In this document: piece by piece, positions 52,120 to 60,819 of the stretch | Numbering within the stretch: the first letter of the stretch is position 1 | Layout: every line of letters starts with the position of its first letter | DNA from: Actinoplanes nipponensis | GTDB taxonomy: Bacteria; Actinomycetota; Actinomycetes; Mycobacteriales; Micromonosporaceae | DNA length: 64,000 nucleotides | Direction of reading: 5' to 3' | NCBI RefSeq assembly: GCF_016862275.1 | Contig: NZ_BOMQ01000053.1 | Span: forward strand, 62,001-126,000 | Position numbers and translations under genes: made by a program | Notes under the pieces: generated by a model | What the model saw: only the letters and a program-made list of their open reading frames with translations | Database searches by the model: none | Told to the model about the DNA's origin: nothing

Positions 52120-53960
52120 CGGCTGGCGCGGAGGGCGAGGGCCGGGCGAAGGCGTCCCGCTCCGGCGGCCCGGCAGGTGCTCGTGGTGGCGCGGGCCGAT
52201 CCGCGGCCTCCGGCGGTGCTCGGGGGAATGGGAGTGGCAGTGCCGGGCGCTCGGCGGTCGGTGGCGACGGTGTCCGCGGGAGTGCGGGGCGCTCGGCGGT
52301 GGGCGGCGACGGTGTCCGCGGGAGTGCCGGGCGCTCGGCGGCCGGTGGCGACGGTGTCCGCGGGGGCGCGGGGCGTTCCTCGGGCGGGACGGGTGCCGGC
52401 GCCGGTCGGGCGGCGCTGCCGCGGCGGTCGGATGCCGTCAGCGAGACCGGTGAGTTGCGGCCCGAGCGGGCCAAGCCCAAGTGGAGTCCCCGGGTCGGCC
52501 GGCCGCCGGCGGCGGGCGGGGCCGGGCGGGCCAAGGGCGGGGACGCCGGGCGTTCCCCGGCGGCCGGCGCCGGTGGCGAGCGGCGGGCAGCGGCCGGTGG
52601 CGAGCGGCGGGCAGCGGCCGGTCGCGGTGGCGGGTCGGCTGCCGGGTCCGTGGGTGCCGGTGGCGCCGGGCAGTCCGCTGCGGCCGGTGCGGGGGCGGAG
52701 CGGCGGCTGACCGCGGGGGAGCGCAACGAGCTGCGACGGCAGGAGCGGCGGGCGGCCCGGCGGGAGCAGGGCGGCGCGGCGTCCGGCGGCAAGCGGGGCC
52801 TCGGCGCGCCGAAGGCGGGCGAGATGGTAGGCGGGAGCACGGCACCGCCGGCGAAGTCGGCGACGGAGCGGAAGCCCAGAACGAAGGCTGCGGCCTCCAG
52901 GGCCGCCGTAACGAAGGACGCTCCGGTGACCGTGGTCGGGGAGGCGGCGGGAGTCGTCGGTACTGACGGCCCGGAGGGCGACGTGAGCCCGGGGCCACGG
53001 GTTTCCGGCGGGGCGGGGGAGGCGCGTACCGGAAGAAAGAAGCACCGGCACAAGGCCGCCAGCCGGGAGATCAAGACCGAGGACGTCTACCGTGCCGGTT
53101 TTGCGTGTTTTGTCGGAAGGCCGAATGCCGGCAAATCGACCCTGACCAATGCGATCATCGGTCAGAAGATCGCCATCACGTCGAGCAAGCCGCAGACCAC
53201 CCGGCACATCATCCGCGGCATTCTGCACCAGGAGAACGCCCAGCTCGTGCTGGTCGACACCCCCGGCCTGCACCGGCCCCGCACGCTGCTCGGCGAGCGC
53301 CTCAACGACCTGGTCCGGGAGACCTGGAGCGAGGTCGACGTGATCGGCATCTGCTTCCCGGCGGACGAGCCGGTCGGCGCGGGTGACCGGTTCATCTCGG
53401 CCGAGATGGCCGAGCTGAAGGCCACCGTCATCGCCGTGGTCACCAAGGTCGACCTGGTCGACCCGGCGACGCTGGCGCAGCGGCTGCTGGACGTCAGCAA
53501 GCTCTACGAATTCGCCGACATCGTGCCGGTCAGCTCCGTGTCCGGCCACCAGGTGGACACCCTGGTCGACGTGATCGTCAAGCACCTGCCCGAGTCCCCG
53601 CCGCTGTACCCGGACGACGTGCTGACCGAGGAGCCCGAGCAGGTGCTCATCGGCGAGCTGATCCGCGAGGCCGCGCTGGAGGGCGTCCGCGACGAGCTGC
53701 CGCACTCGATCGCCGTGCTGGTGGAGGAGATGGTGGTCGAGGGGCGGTCCACCAAGATCTACGCGAATCTGTACGTGGAGCGGGACAGCCAGAAGTCGAT
53801 CGTGATCGGGACCAAGGGCGCCCGGCTCAAGGATGTCGGCACCAAGGCCCGGGCCGAGATCGAACAGTTGCTGGGCCGCAAGATCTATTTGGATTTGCAC
53901 GTGCGTATCGCCAAGGAATGGCAGCGCGACCCCAAGCAACTCCGTCGATTGGGCTTTTAA
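52116..53960 (+). CDS. era: GTPase Era with a long repetitive N-terminal extension
   Basis: Essential GTPase that binds the 3' end of 16S rRNA during 30S assembly. The G domain starts near residue 327; P-loop GRPNAGKST is at 334-342, followed by TTRHIIRG (G2), DTPG (G3) and TKVD (G4). The KH domain (about 540-614) contains IVIGTKGARLKDVG. E. coli Era has about 300 residues; here about 325 extra residues precede the G domain, rich in Gly, Ala, Arg and Ser, with three 14-residue repeats (GSAGRSAVGGDGVR) and a basic stretch before the core. The GTG at 52116 overlaps the previous stop. Internal starts at 52826 (ATG) or 52926 (GTG) could give a shorter protein. Confidence 0.9.
   Translation: MTAGAEGEGRAKASRSGGPAGARGGAGRSAASGGARGNGSGSAGRSAVGGDGVRGSAGRSAVGGDGVRGSAGRSAAGGDGVRGGAGRSSGGTGAGAGRAALPRRSDAVSETGELRPERAKPKWSPRVGRPPAAGGAGRAKGGDAGRSPAAGAGGERRAAAGGERRAAAGRGGGSAAGSVGAGGAGQSAAAGAGAERRLTAGERNELRRQERRAARREQGGAASGGKRGLGAPKAGEMVGGSTAPPAKSATERKPRTKAAASRAAVTKDAPVTVVGEAAGVVGTDGPEGDVSPGPRVSGGAGEARTGRKKHRHKAASREIKTEDVYRAGFACFVGRPNAGKSTLTNAIIGQKIAITSSKPQTTRHIIRGILHQENAQLVLVDTPGLHRPRTLLGERLNDLVRETWSEVDVIGICFPADEPVGAGDRFISAEMAELKATVIAVVTKVDLVDPATLAQRLLDVSKLYEFADIVPVSSVSGHQVDTLVDVIVKHLPESPPLYPDDVLTEEPEQVLIGELIREAALEGVRDELPHSIAVLVEEMVVEGRSTKIYANLYVERDSQKSIVIGTKGARLKDVGTKARAEIEQLLGRKIYLDLHVRIAKEWQRDPKQLRRLGF
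52236..52379 (+). repeat. 42-bp direct repeats inside era
   Basis: Three in-frame 42-bp units at 52236, 52278 and 52320, plus a partial fourth, encode GSAGRSAVGGDGVR with minor changes (the third has Ala for Val). A separate 24-bp repeat encoding GGERRAAA lies near 52570-52620. Both suggest replication slippage in a low-constraint linker. Confidence 0.85.
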
Positions 53961-54026
53961 AGAGGTTTGTGGGGCATCTCACGGATGCCGGTTTCGGTTT
54001 GCTTTGTGGGCTTTGTTTCGATAGCC

Positions 54027-55085
54027 ATGGAAGCTATGCGGAATCGGTACCTGGACCTGTTGCGTGCCATCGCCATCGTCCGGGTGGTCGTCTACCACAG
54101 CACCGGCTGGGTCGCGCTGACCATCGCCTTTCCCGCCATGTCGGTGATGTTCGCGCTGGCCGGCTCGCTGATGGCGGCCTCGCTGGACAGGTCCGGGCCG
54201 ATGGCCGTGGAGCGCCGGCTGCGCCGCCTGCTGCCGTCGCTGTGGGCGATGTCCGCGATCGCCGTGCCCGCGATGCTGCTCACCGGCCTCGCCTGGGACT
54301 GGAAGATCCTGTACTGGGCCTTCCCGGTGCAGGATCCGCCGGCCAACGGCTGGGGCTCGATGGCCCTGAGCGCCACCTGGTACCTGCGGGACTTCCTGTG
54401 GTTCGTGCTGCTCTCGCCGCTCGCCCTGCCGGTCTTCCGCCGCTTGCCGAGACTGGCGATCGCGACGCCGTACGCGGCACTGGTGGTCATCACCCTGTTC
54501 GGCCTCACGCCGCACGCCATCGTGCGGGACATGGCCCTCTACGGCGGCGCGTGGCTGCTCGGCTTCGCCCACCACGACGGGATGCTGCGCCGGCTCACCC
54601 GGCGCCGGCTGGCCGGCTGGGCCGCCGGGCTGGCGACGCTGGGCGCGGCCTGGGTGCTCACCCACCCCGGAGCGCGGGGGTACGACCTCAACGACATCCC
54701 GCTCGGCAACGCGCTCTGGTCGGCCGCGTTCATCCTGGTCGCGCTCGGCCTGGCCCCGGCCGTGTCGACGACCCGCCCCTCCCGCCTGGTCACCGTCCTG
54801 AACGCCCGGGCGCTGACCATCTACCTCTGGCACGTGCCGATCATCGTGGCCGTCACCCGGATCGGGGAGGCGCACGGCCTGCCGGTCCGCGGCGCGGCCG
54901 GGATCGGGTGGCGGTTCGGAGTGATCGTCGCGCTGGTGGCGGTCGCCGTCGCGCTCTTCGGCTGGGTCGAGGACTTCGCCGCCGGCCGCCGGCCCGCGCT
55001 GGTGCCCGGGGCGCGCCGACGCCGGCCGGTCGCCGCGCCGGTGTCCCCCGCCGTCGGACAGATTGCTGAGACCGTGCACACCTGA
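54027..55085 (+). CDS. Membrane acyltransferase (acyltransferase 3 family)
   Basis: 352 residues with about ten membrane segments. It begins MEAMRNRYLDLLRAIAIVRVVVYH, the family's RxxxLDxLRxxA...H start with the conserved Arg and His. Members transfer acyl groups to sugars or other cell-surface molecules. The C-terminal 40 residues are Arg/Pro-rich and cytoplasmic. Start uncertain: ATG 54027 or ATG 54036 are closest to the family start, and neither has a good ribosome site; upstream in-frame ATG at 53967 is too close to era. It separates era from recO, which are nearer in many actinomycetes. Confidence 0.85.
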   Translation: MEAMRNRYLDLLRAIAIVRVVVYHSTGWVALTIAFPAMSVMFALAGSLMAASLDRSGPMAVERRLRRLLPSLWAMSAIAVPAMLLTGLAWDWKILYWAFPVQDPPANGWGSMALSATWYLRDFLWFVLLSPLALPVFRRLPRLAIATPYAALVVITLFGLTPHAIVRDMALYGGAWLLGFAHHDGMLRRLTRRRLAGWAAGLATLGAAWVLTHPGARGYDLNDIPLGNALWSAAFILVALGLAPAVSTTRPSRLVTVLNARALTIYLWHVPIIVAVTRIGEAHGLPVRGAAGIGWRFGVIVALVAVAVALFGWVEDFAAGRRPALVPGARRRRPVAAPVSPAVGQIAETVHT

Positions 55086-55223
55086 CCATGACCGCCGCGC
55101 ACGGTCGCCGGACGTAGTGCATCTCGGCCTTGGCGACACCTGTCCTTCGACCCGCCGAGGGCCTCGATCGGCGTGGTCGCGGCCCGGCCCGCGCTGGGCC
55201 GGGCCACGCCTGAGCCGCTCCGG

Positions 55224-55736
55224 TCAGCTCTCGCAGCCCCCGCGGCCGTGCGCGCGGAAGTACTTGGTGACCTCCGCCGGCACGCCCTTGCAGAAGCCGC
55301 CGCTGCCACCGACGAACGTGTGCCAGGCGCCGCCGGCGTAGCGGAAGGTCTGCACCTCGGTGTCGGCGCCAGGGTCGGCGGCGCGCCGGGTCGAGATCGC
55401 GAAGTTCCGGTAACACGTGATCTCGGTCAGTTCCTGCTCGCCCCAGCCGGGGTGTTCCTTCTTGACGGCCGCCAGCAGGGTCGCCGCGCTCACCGGGCAG
55501 TTCGCCGCCGCGCCCCCGCCCGGTGCCGGCTGGCCGGACGTCTTCCCCCCGGCGGGCGCGGACGAGGTGGCGCTGACCCCCGGCGCCGCGGTTGTGGTGG
55601 CGCTGACGGCCGGCGCCGCCGACGGCGGGGCGACCGGCGCCTTGGCCGCGGTGTCGCCGGCGCCGCTTTCGCAGGCGGCCAGGCCCGCGAGCAGGAGAGC
55701 ACCCAGGGCAAGGAACGGACCAGAACGTGTGAACAT
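55224..55736 (-). CDS. Lipoprotein of unknown function
   Basis: 170 residues. Signal sequence with lipobox LAAC, anchor Cys near residue 22, then a Pro/Ala/Thr/Ser-rich linker of about 55 residues and a compact C-terminal domain with four cysteines (NCPVSAATLLAAV, ITCYRNF, GGFCKGVP, GGCES) that could form two disulfides. No family recognised. ATG 55736 has GGGGGAGA nine bases upstream. It is a single gene, oriented opposite to the acyltransferase. Confidence 0.8.
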   Translation of the reverse strand: MFTRSGPFLALGALLLAGLAACESGAGDTAAKAPVAPPSAAPAVSATTTAAPGVSATSSAPAGGKTSGQPAPGGGAAANCPVSAATLLAAVKKEHPGWGEQELTEITCYRNFAISTRRAADPGADTEVQTFRYAGGAWHTFVGGSGGFCKGVPAEVTKYFRAHGRGGCES

Positions 55737-55838
55737 CGGCAATCTCCCCCGTGCGTTTACTTGTCGCTGGGGAGCCTAAGCGCCCGGCCGATCCCTCCTG
55801 CTCCCGTGTTCGTGCCACCATCCACAGTGCATGATCGG

Positions 55839-56642
55839 CTAGCTCCCGGGCAGGGCGGTGATGGTCGCGTTCCCGCTGCCGGTCTGCACCTCGATGACGT
55901 TCTTGGCCGCCGGGTCGCTGACCAGGCCGATCACCTCGGCGTCGCCGGAACCGTGGTGGGTCGTCACCCGGTAGGCGCCGTCCGGCACCATCAGCTCGAC
56001 GTTCCCGCTGCCGGTGCGGGCGGTCACCGAGGCAGCCCGGGTCAGCTCGGCGGTGACCTCGCCGGAGCCGGTCTGGACCCGGACCGCCTGGCCGCCGCTG
56101 AGACCGTGCGCCTCGATATTGCCCGAGCCCGTCACCAGCGTCACCGGGCCACGCAGGTCGTTCGCCTCGACCTCGCCCGAGCCGGCCTTCAGCGACACCG
56201 CGCCGGCGGCCCCGTTGATCAGGGCGTTGCCGGAACCGACGGTGACGTCGGCCGTGCCGATGTCGCTCAGCGTGAGGTTGCCCGAGCCGAGCTTGCCGCG
56301 TACCGCCACCCCGGCCGGGGCCTGGATCTCGTACGAGACCCGGCACCGCTGGCCGCAGCTGGTGTCCAGGCTCAGCACCGTGCCCGCCAGCTGGTACGAG
56401 GCCCGCGGGTCGTCGGAGCCGTCGGTGCGCACGAGGCGCTTGATCCGGGTCTCCGCGATCGCGGCCGTGGTCACGGTGACGTCACCGCTGCCGCCCGTCA
56501 GGACGATCTCGGAGACCTTCACCTTCTCGGTGTCGTCGTAGGTCAGCCGGGCGCCCATCCCGCCGCCGCAGCCGGCCAGGGCGGTCGCGGCCGCGGCGAT
56601 CAGGGTGACGGCGCCGGCGCGCCGGGCGAGAGTCGGGGTCAT
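55839..56642 (-). CDS. Beta-repeat lipoprotein, DUF4097-like
   Basis: 267 residues. Lipobox LAGC, anchor Cys near 25. The rest is a run of short beta-strand repeats with the recurring tripeptide GSG (GSGDVTV, GSGNLTL, GSGNALI, GSGEVEA, GSGNIEA, GSGEVTA, GSGNVEL, GSGDAEV, GSGNATI), as in the DUF4097 beta-solenoid family. ATG 56642. Function unknown; members are often encoded beside envelope-stress or anti-sigma genes. One Cys pair is in the first third (DTSCGQRCRV). Confidence 0.85.
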   Translation of the reverse strand: MTPTLARRAGAVTLIAAAATALAGCGGGMGARLTYDDTEKVKVSEIVLTGGSGDVTVTTAAIAETRIKRLVRTDGSDDPRASYQLAGTVLSLDTSCGQRCRVSYEIQAPAGVAVRGKLGSGNLTLSDIGTADVTVGSGNALINGAAGAVSLKAGSGEVEANDLRGPVTLVTGSGNIEAHGLSGGQAVRVQTGSGEVTAELTRAASVTARTGSGNVELMVPDGAYRVTTHHGSGDAEVIGLVSDPAAKNVIEVQTGSGNATITALPGS

Positions 56643-56762
56643 GCCCTTGACGCTAGGGCGCGCCCGTACCGGGGCACCATCGGTCCTCCCACTGAGGCGG
56701 CCCCGAGAAGACCCTGAGATCCGGGTCAGGGTCTGTCGTACCCACCAGGCAGAATGGCCTGT

Positions 56763-57539
56763 GTGCCCGCCGGATACCGACGCCAGCTCTACCGCGACGA
56801 CGCGGTGGTGCTGCGTGTGCAGAAGCTGGGCGAGAGCGACCGGATCATCACCCTGCTGACCCGCCGGCACGGCCGGCTGCGTGCGGTCGCCCGCGGGGTA
56901 CGCCGCACCAGCAGCAAGTTCGGCGCCCGGCTGGAGCCGTTCGGCCACATCGATCTCCAGCTCGCCGGGTCGCCCGAGGGCGTCGGCAGCAGCCTGCACT
57001 CGGTCAGCCAGGTCGAGGCCCTGACGCTGTACGGGAAGAAGTTCCTCACCGACTACCCCCGCTACACCGCGGCCAGCGCCATCGCGGAGACCGCCGAGCG
57101 GCTGTCCCCGGTCGAGCGGGAGCCGTCCCTGCGGTTGTTCCAGCTCACCCTGGGCGCGCTCAAGGCGCTGGCCGCCGGGGAGCACGCGAGCAGCCTGGTC
57201 CTGGACGCGTACCTGCTGCGCGGCATGAACTTCGCCGGCTGGGCGCCCGCCCTGGGCGAGTGCGCGGTCTGCGGCACCCCGGGGCAGCACGGCGCCTTCT
57301 CGGTGCCGGCCGGCGGCGCGGTCTGCCCCGACTGCCGGCCGCCCGGCGCGGCCCACCCGGCCCCGGCCACGGTCGCCCTGATGCAGGCCCTGACCAGCGG
57401 CGACTGGCTGCTCGCGGACGCCACCGAACAACCGGTACGCCGCGAGTGCAGCGGACTGGTGGCAGCACACCTGCAGTGGCACATGGAGCGCAACCTGCGC
57501 GCCCTGCCGCTGGTCGACCGACGGGAGAGCACTTCGTGA
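56763..57539 (+). CDS. recO: DNA repair protein RecO
   Basis: 258 residues. RecO anneals DNA and helps load RecA in the RecFOR pathway. The N-terminal OB domain starts YRRQLYRDDAVVLRVQKLGESDRIITLLT; a helical domain follows; a zinc site is suggested by CAVCG and CPDC near 165-190. GTG 56763 is preferred over ATG 56754 because the family starts just before YRRQ, and CAGAAT about 9 bases upstream would fit a leaderless promoter; the point is not settled. It overlaps uppS by four bases (GTGA). Confidence 0.92.
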   Translation: MPAGYRRQLYRDDAVVLRVQKLGESDRIITLLTRRHGRLRAVARGVRRTSSKFGARLEPFGHIDLQLAGSPEGVGSSLHSVSQVEALTLYGKKFLTDYPRYTAASAIAETAERLSPVEREPSLRLFQLTLGALKALAAGEHASSLVLDAYLLRGMNFAGWAPALGECAVCGTPGQHGAFSVPAGGAVCPDCRPPGAAHPAPATVALMQALTSGDWLLADATEQPVRRECSGLVAAHLQWHMERNLRALPLVDRRESTS

Positions 57540-58315
57540 CACGTCCGCCCACCCCGCACAGCTCCGGCGCCCGGCCGCCGGCCCTGCCCGCCGCGGCGGT
57601 GCCCAAGCACGTGGCGGTGGTGATGGACGGCAACGGCCGCTGGGCCAAGGAGCGCGGCCTGTCCCGCACCAAGGGCCACGAGCAGGGGGAGTACTCGCTC
57701 TTCGACACCATCGAGGGCGCGATCGAGCTGGGCATCCCGTACCTGTCGGCGTACGCCTTCTCCACGGAGAACTGGAAGCGCTCGCCGGAGGAGGTCCGCT
57801 TCCTGATGGGCTTCAACCGCGACGTCATCCGCCGCCGCCGCGACCAGCTGGTGGAGCTCGGCGTCCGGGTGGTCTGGTCGGGCCGCCCCGGCCGGCTGTG
57901 GAAGAGCGTGATCTCCGAGCTGCAGACCGCCGAGGAGATGTCGAAGGACAACAAGACGCTCACCCTGCAGTTCTGCGTCAACTACGGCGGCCACGCCGAG
58001 ATCGCGGACGCGACGGCGGCGATCGCCCGGGACGTGGCGGCGGGCAAGCTCAGGGCCGACCGGGTCAACGAGAAGACCCTGCGGAAATACCTGTACCACC
58101 CGGAGATCCCGGACGTGGACATGTTCCTGCGCCCGTCCGGCGAGGAGCGCACCTCCAACTTCCTGCTCTGGCAGTCGGCGTACGCGGAGCTGGTGTTCCT
58201 GGACACCCTGTGGCCGGATTTCGACCGCCGCCACCTCTGGTACGCCTGCGAGCTCTACGCCCGGCGCGACCGCCGCTTCGGCGGGGCGATCCCCAACCCG
58301 GTCGCCCCGAAGTGA
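57536..58315 (+). CDS. uppS: Isoprenyl transferase (undecaprenyl diphosphate synthase family)
   Basis: 259-residue cis-prenyltransferase making the polyprenyl carrier for cell-wall synthesis. The catalytic Asp31 is in VAVVMDGNGRWAKERG, with SAYAFSTENWKRS, QFCVNYGG and the C-terminal LRPSGEERTSNFLLWQSAYAEL with TLWPDF. All substrate-binding motifs are intact. GTG 57536 overlaps recO. This is the usual recO-uppS pair of actinomycetes. Confidence 0.96.
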   Translation: MTRPPTPHSSGARPPALPAAAVPKHVAVVMDGNGRWAKERGLSRTKGHEQGEYSLFDTIEGAIELGIPYLSAYAFSTENWKRSPEEVRFLMGFNRDVIRRRRDQLVELGVRVVWSGRPGRLWKSVISELQTAEEMSKDNKTLTLQFCVNYGGHAEIADATAAIARDVAAGKLRADRVNEKTLRKYLYHPEIPDVDMFLRPSGEERTSNFLLWQSAYAELVFLDTLWPDFDRRHLWYACELYARRDRRFGGAIPNPVAPK

Positions 58316-58327
58316 GCCGCGGCCGCC

Positions 58328-59002
58328 TCAGGCCGTGATGACGGCGACGGCGGCGTCCACGTCCGACAGGTCGGGCAGCACCGCGTGGGCGCCGGCCAGC
58401 ACCAGCTCGGCCATGCTCGCGGAGCCGGTCGCCACCGCCACCGCGAGGGCGTCGTTGGCCAGCGCGGCCGACACGTCGTGGGCCGTGTCGCCGATGACGA
58501 CGGGGCGGAAGCGTTCGCCGTACTTCGCCTCGGCCCGTTGCCGGCAGCGCCGCACCAGCGTGGCCCGCACGCTGTCGTCGGTGCCGTAGCCGCCGATCTC
58601 CGCGTCGAAGGCGCCGGTCAGCCCGAACGCGGCGACCTTGGCCGCGGCCACCTGCGGCACGTTGCCGGTGACCAGCGTCTGCACCACGTCGGTCCGGGCG
58701 TCCAGCGCGTCCAGCACGGCCCGGACCCCGGGCAGCAGCGTGCCCTGCTCGGCGAACAGGTGTCGGGAGCCGTGCACCTGCTCGACGTAGCGGGCGAAGA
58801 ACCGTTCCGGCGTGCAGTCGGTGACGCCGTGCGTGGCGAAGACCTCGGCGCAGATGTCCAGGTCGGTGCGCCCGCTGAAGTTCGGCGTGACCCGCCAGGC
58901 CACCCCGGTCAGCTCGGTGAAGGCCGCCTTCCAGGCCTGCGCGGCGACCCCGCCGCCGCGCAGCAGCGTGTGGTCGACGTCCCACATGACCAGGCGCCTC
59001 AC
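58328..59002 (-). CDS. HAD family hydrolase
   Basis: 224-residue haloacid-dehalogenase-fold phosphatase. Motif I MWDVDHTLL (nucleophile Asp near residue 8), motif II TLVTGN, motif III Lys around AAAKVAAFG, and motif IV VIGDTAHDVSAA. A cap domain (about 20-90) is typical of phosphoglycolate-phosphatase-like members. The GTG at 59002 overlaps the upstream gene stop in GTGA, so translation is probably coupled. Substrate unknown. Confidence 0.88.
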   Translation of the reverse strand: MRRLVMWDVDHTLLRGGGVAAQAWKAAFTELTGVAWRVTPNFSGRTDLDICAEVFATHGVTDCTPERFFARYVEQVHGSRHLFAEQGTLLPGVRAVLDALDARTDVVQTLVTGNVPQVAAAKVAAFGLTGAFDAEIGGYGTDDSVRATLVRRCRQRAEAKYGERFRPVVIGDTAHDVSAALANDALAVAVATGSASMAELVLAGAHAVLPDLSDVDAAVAVITA

Positions 59003-59295
59003 TGTTCGGCCAGCCGCCGTTCGATGTGCGCGACCTTGCCGTGCAGGGCGTCGGTGACCCCCGGCCGGATGTCGGCCTTGAGCGAGACGGTGACCCGCGG
59101 CGCGTGGGCGGCAACGGCGTCGACGGCCTGCTTGATGACGGCCATGACCTCGTCCCACTCGCCCTCGACGGTGGTGAACATGGCGTCGGTGCGGTTGGGC
59201 AGCCCGGACGCCCGGACCACCCGTACGGCCTCGGCGACCAGGTCACCGACGGAGTCACCGGCGCCGAGCGGGGTGACGGAGAAAGCAACCAGCAT
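58999..59295 (-). CDS. MTH1187/YkoF-type thiamine-binding protein
   Basis: 98-residue ferredoxin-like-fold protein (DUF77). Landmarks: MLVAFSVTPLGAGDSVGDLVAEAV, TDAMFTTVEGEWDEVM and RVTVSLKADIRPG. Members bind thiamine or its precursors; the family function is not fully known. It is first in a two-gene operon with the HAD hydrolase, so the phosphatase may act on a thiamine-related phosphate (inference). Confidence 0.88.
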   Translation of the reverse strand: MLVAFSVTPLGAGDSVGDLVAEAVRVVRASGLPNRTDAMFTTVEGEWDEVMAVIKQAVDAVAAHAPRVTVSLKADIRPGVTDALHGKVAHIERRLAEQ

Positions 59296-59340
59296 GGCCC
59301 CATCCTGACAGGTGCCCCGGTCGCGGTGACCGGACTGTGC

Positions 59341-60234
59341 TCAGCCCCGGCGGGCGCGGGCCGCGGCGGGCGGGCGGATGCGGTCGAGCAGGCCGGTGAC
59401 CCGCGGGTCGGACAGCGCGGACGGCTGATGGACCACGTGGTAGGTGACCGCCGGCAGGCCGGTGACCGGCCGGGCGACCAGGCCGGGCGGGGCCGGCACG
59501 CAGCCGTTGACGATCGCCGGCCCGACCCCGAGGACGACGAACTGCGTGATCAACGGCCAGCCCTCGGCCTCCACGGCTACCGACCAGTCCACGTCCGCGG
59601 CGCGCAGGGCCTGCTCCAGCCGTACCCGGTGGGGTCGGTGCCGGGGCGGCACGACCAGGCGCTCGCCCGCCAGGTCGGGCAGCGTCACCGTGCGGCGCCG
59701 GGCCAGCCGGTGCGCCGCCGGCACGAACAGCACCTGCGGGAACGTGGCCAGCTCGACGGCGGTCAGGTCGTCGGGCAGCACGTCGAGCACGCCGACCCCG
59801 AGGTGGGCCTGCCCGGTGCGGACCGCGGCGAGCATCTGCCGGTGGTCGCAGTTGATCAGGCGGAGCCGGGTGGTTTCCTCGGCCAGCACGGCCCGGATCG
59901 TGTCGCCGAGCAGGTAGAGATAGGCGCCCTGGCCCGCCGCCAGGACCACCGGCCGGCCGGGCACCACCCCGGCGAACTCGGCCAGGAAGTCGGCAAGGCG
60001 TTCGTCGTGCGCGCGGGCGAAGCGGGCGACCGCCTCGCCGTCCACGGTCAGCACCAGCCGCCGGCCGCTGCGGTGGTAGAGCGGCCGGCCCAGGGCCTGC
60101 GCCAGCTTGCGGATCTTCACGTGCAGGGCGGGCTGGGAGATGCGCAGCTGCGCGGCGGCCCGGGTGAAGTTGAGGTGCTCGGCGAAGACGGCGAACGAGG
60201 CCAGGGCCTCCGCCGGGACCGCCCGCTCATCCAT
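59341..60234 (-). CDS. LysR family transcriptional regulator
   Basis: 297 residues. N-terminal winged helix-turn-helix (about 8-67, FAVFAEHLNFTRAAAQLRISQPALHVKIRKLA) and a LysR effector domain (95-290). ATG 60234. It is divergent from the gene at 60304 across a 69-bp gap that holds an inverted repeat, the normal arrangement for LysR control of a neighbour and of itself. Effector unknown. Confidence 0.93.
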   Translation of the reverse strand: MDERAVPAEALASFAVFAEHLNFTRAAAQLRISQPALHVKIRKLAQALGRPLYHRSGRRLVLTVDGEAVARFARAHDERLADFLAEFAGVVPGRPVVLAAGQGAYLYLLGDTIRAVLAEETTRLRLINCDHRQMLAAVRTGQAHLGVGVLDVLPDDLTAVELATFPQVLFVPAAHRLARRRTVTLPDLAGERLVVPPRHRPHRVRLEQALRAADVDWSVAVEAEGWPLITQFVVLGVGPAIVNGCVPAPPGLVARPVTGLPAVTYHVVHQPSALSDPRVTGLLDRIRPPAAARARRG

Positions 60235-60242
60235 AACGGCAG

Positions 60243-60268
60243 ACTATAGCTGCGCCTTCATCGATAGT
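60243..60268. promoter_or_regulatory. Probable LysR binding site
   Basis: ACTAT-N16-ATAGT, an inverted repeat beginning eight bases upstream of the LysR start codon in the divergent gap. Arms contain the T/A ends expected of LysR boxes, but the spacing is longer than the classic T-N11-A. Confidence 0.45.
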
Positions 60269-60303
60269 TCTGCTTTAGCCCCGGCGCCGTCACGCTGAGC
60301 GGC

Positions 60304-60819
60304 ATGAACACAACGAACATGCGCCTCGGGGTCGACATCGGCCGGGTCATCATCGGCGGCAGCACGGTCCCCGGCGGCAGCGACACCCAGTTCTTCAGCG
60401 GCGACACCGCTCGGATGCTGGCGACGCCGGCCGTGCCCGGCGCGTTCGACACCCTGGCCCGCCTGGCGCCGCGCTTCGACCAGGTGTGGCTGATCTCCAA
60501 GTGCGGCGAGCGGGTGCAACGCCACACCCGGCAGTGGCTCGACCACCACGACTTCGCCGCCCGTACCGGCATCCCGCGCGACCACCTCCGCTTCTGCCTG
60601 CGCCGGCCCGACAAGGCCGGGCACTGCGCGCAGCTGGGGATCACCCACTTCATCGACGACAAACTCGACGTCCACCAGGCGCTGCGCGGGGTGGTCGCGC
60701 ACCGGTACCTGTTCGGGCCGCAACGCACCCCACCACCGGCCTGGGTGCGGCACACCGGGACATGGCGGGAGGTGGAGGCCGCGATCGGGCGCGATATCGT
60801 CGCCGGATGCCCGCGCTGA
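60304..60819 (+). CDS. HAD-like hypothetical protein
   Basis: 171 residues. The start RLGVDIGRVIIGG, the middle FDQVWLISKCGERVQ and FIDDKLDVHQAL recall motifs I, II and IV of the HAD fold as in 5'-nucleotidase-like proteins, but the first motif is DIG rather than DxDxT, so catalysis is uncertain. It is divergent from the LysR gene and is its likely target. ATG 60304; an alternative Met is six residues later. Confidence 0.7.
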   Translation: MNTTNMRLGVDIGRVIIGGSTVPGGSDTQFFSGDTARMLATPAVPGAFDTLARLAPRFDQVWLISKCGERVQRHTRQWLDHHDFAARTGIPRDHLRFCLRRPDKAGHCAQLGITHFIDDKLDVHQALRGVVAHRYLFGPQRTPPPAWVRHTGTWREVEAAIGRDIVAGCPR

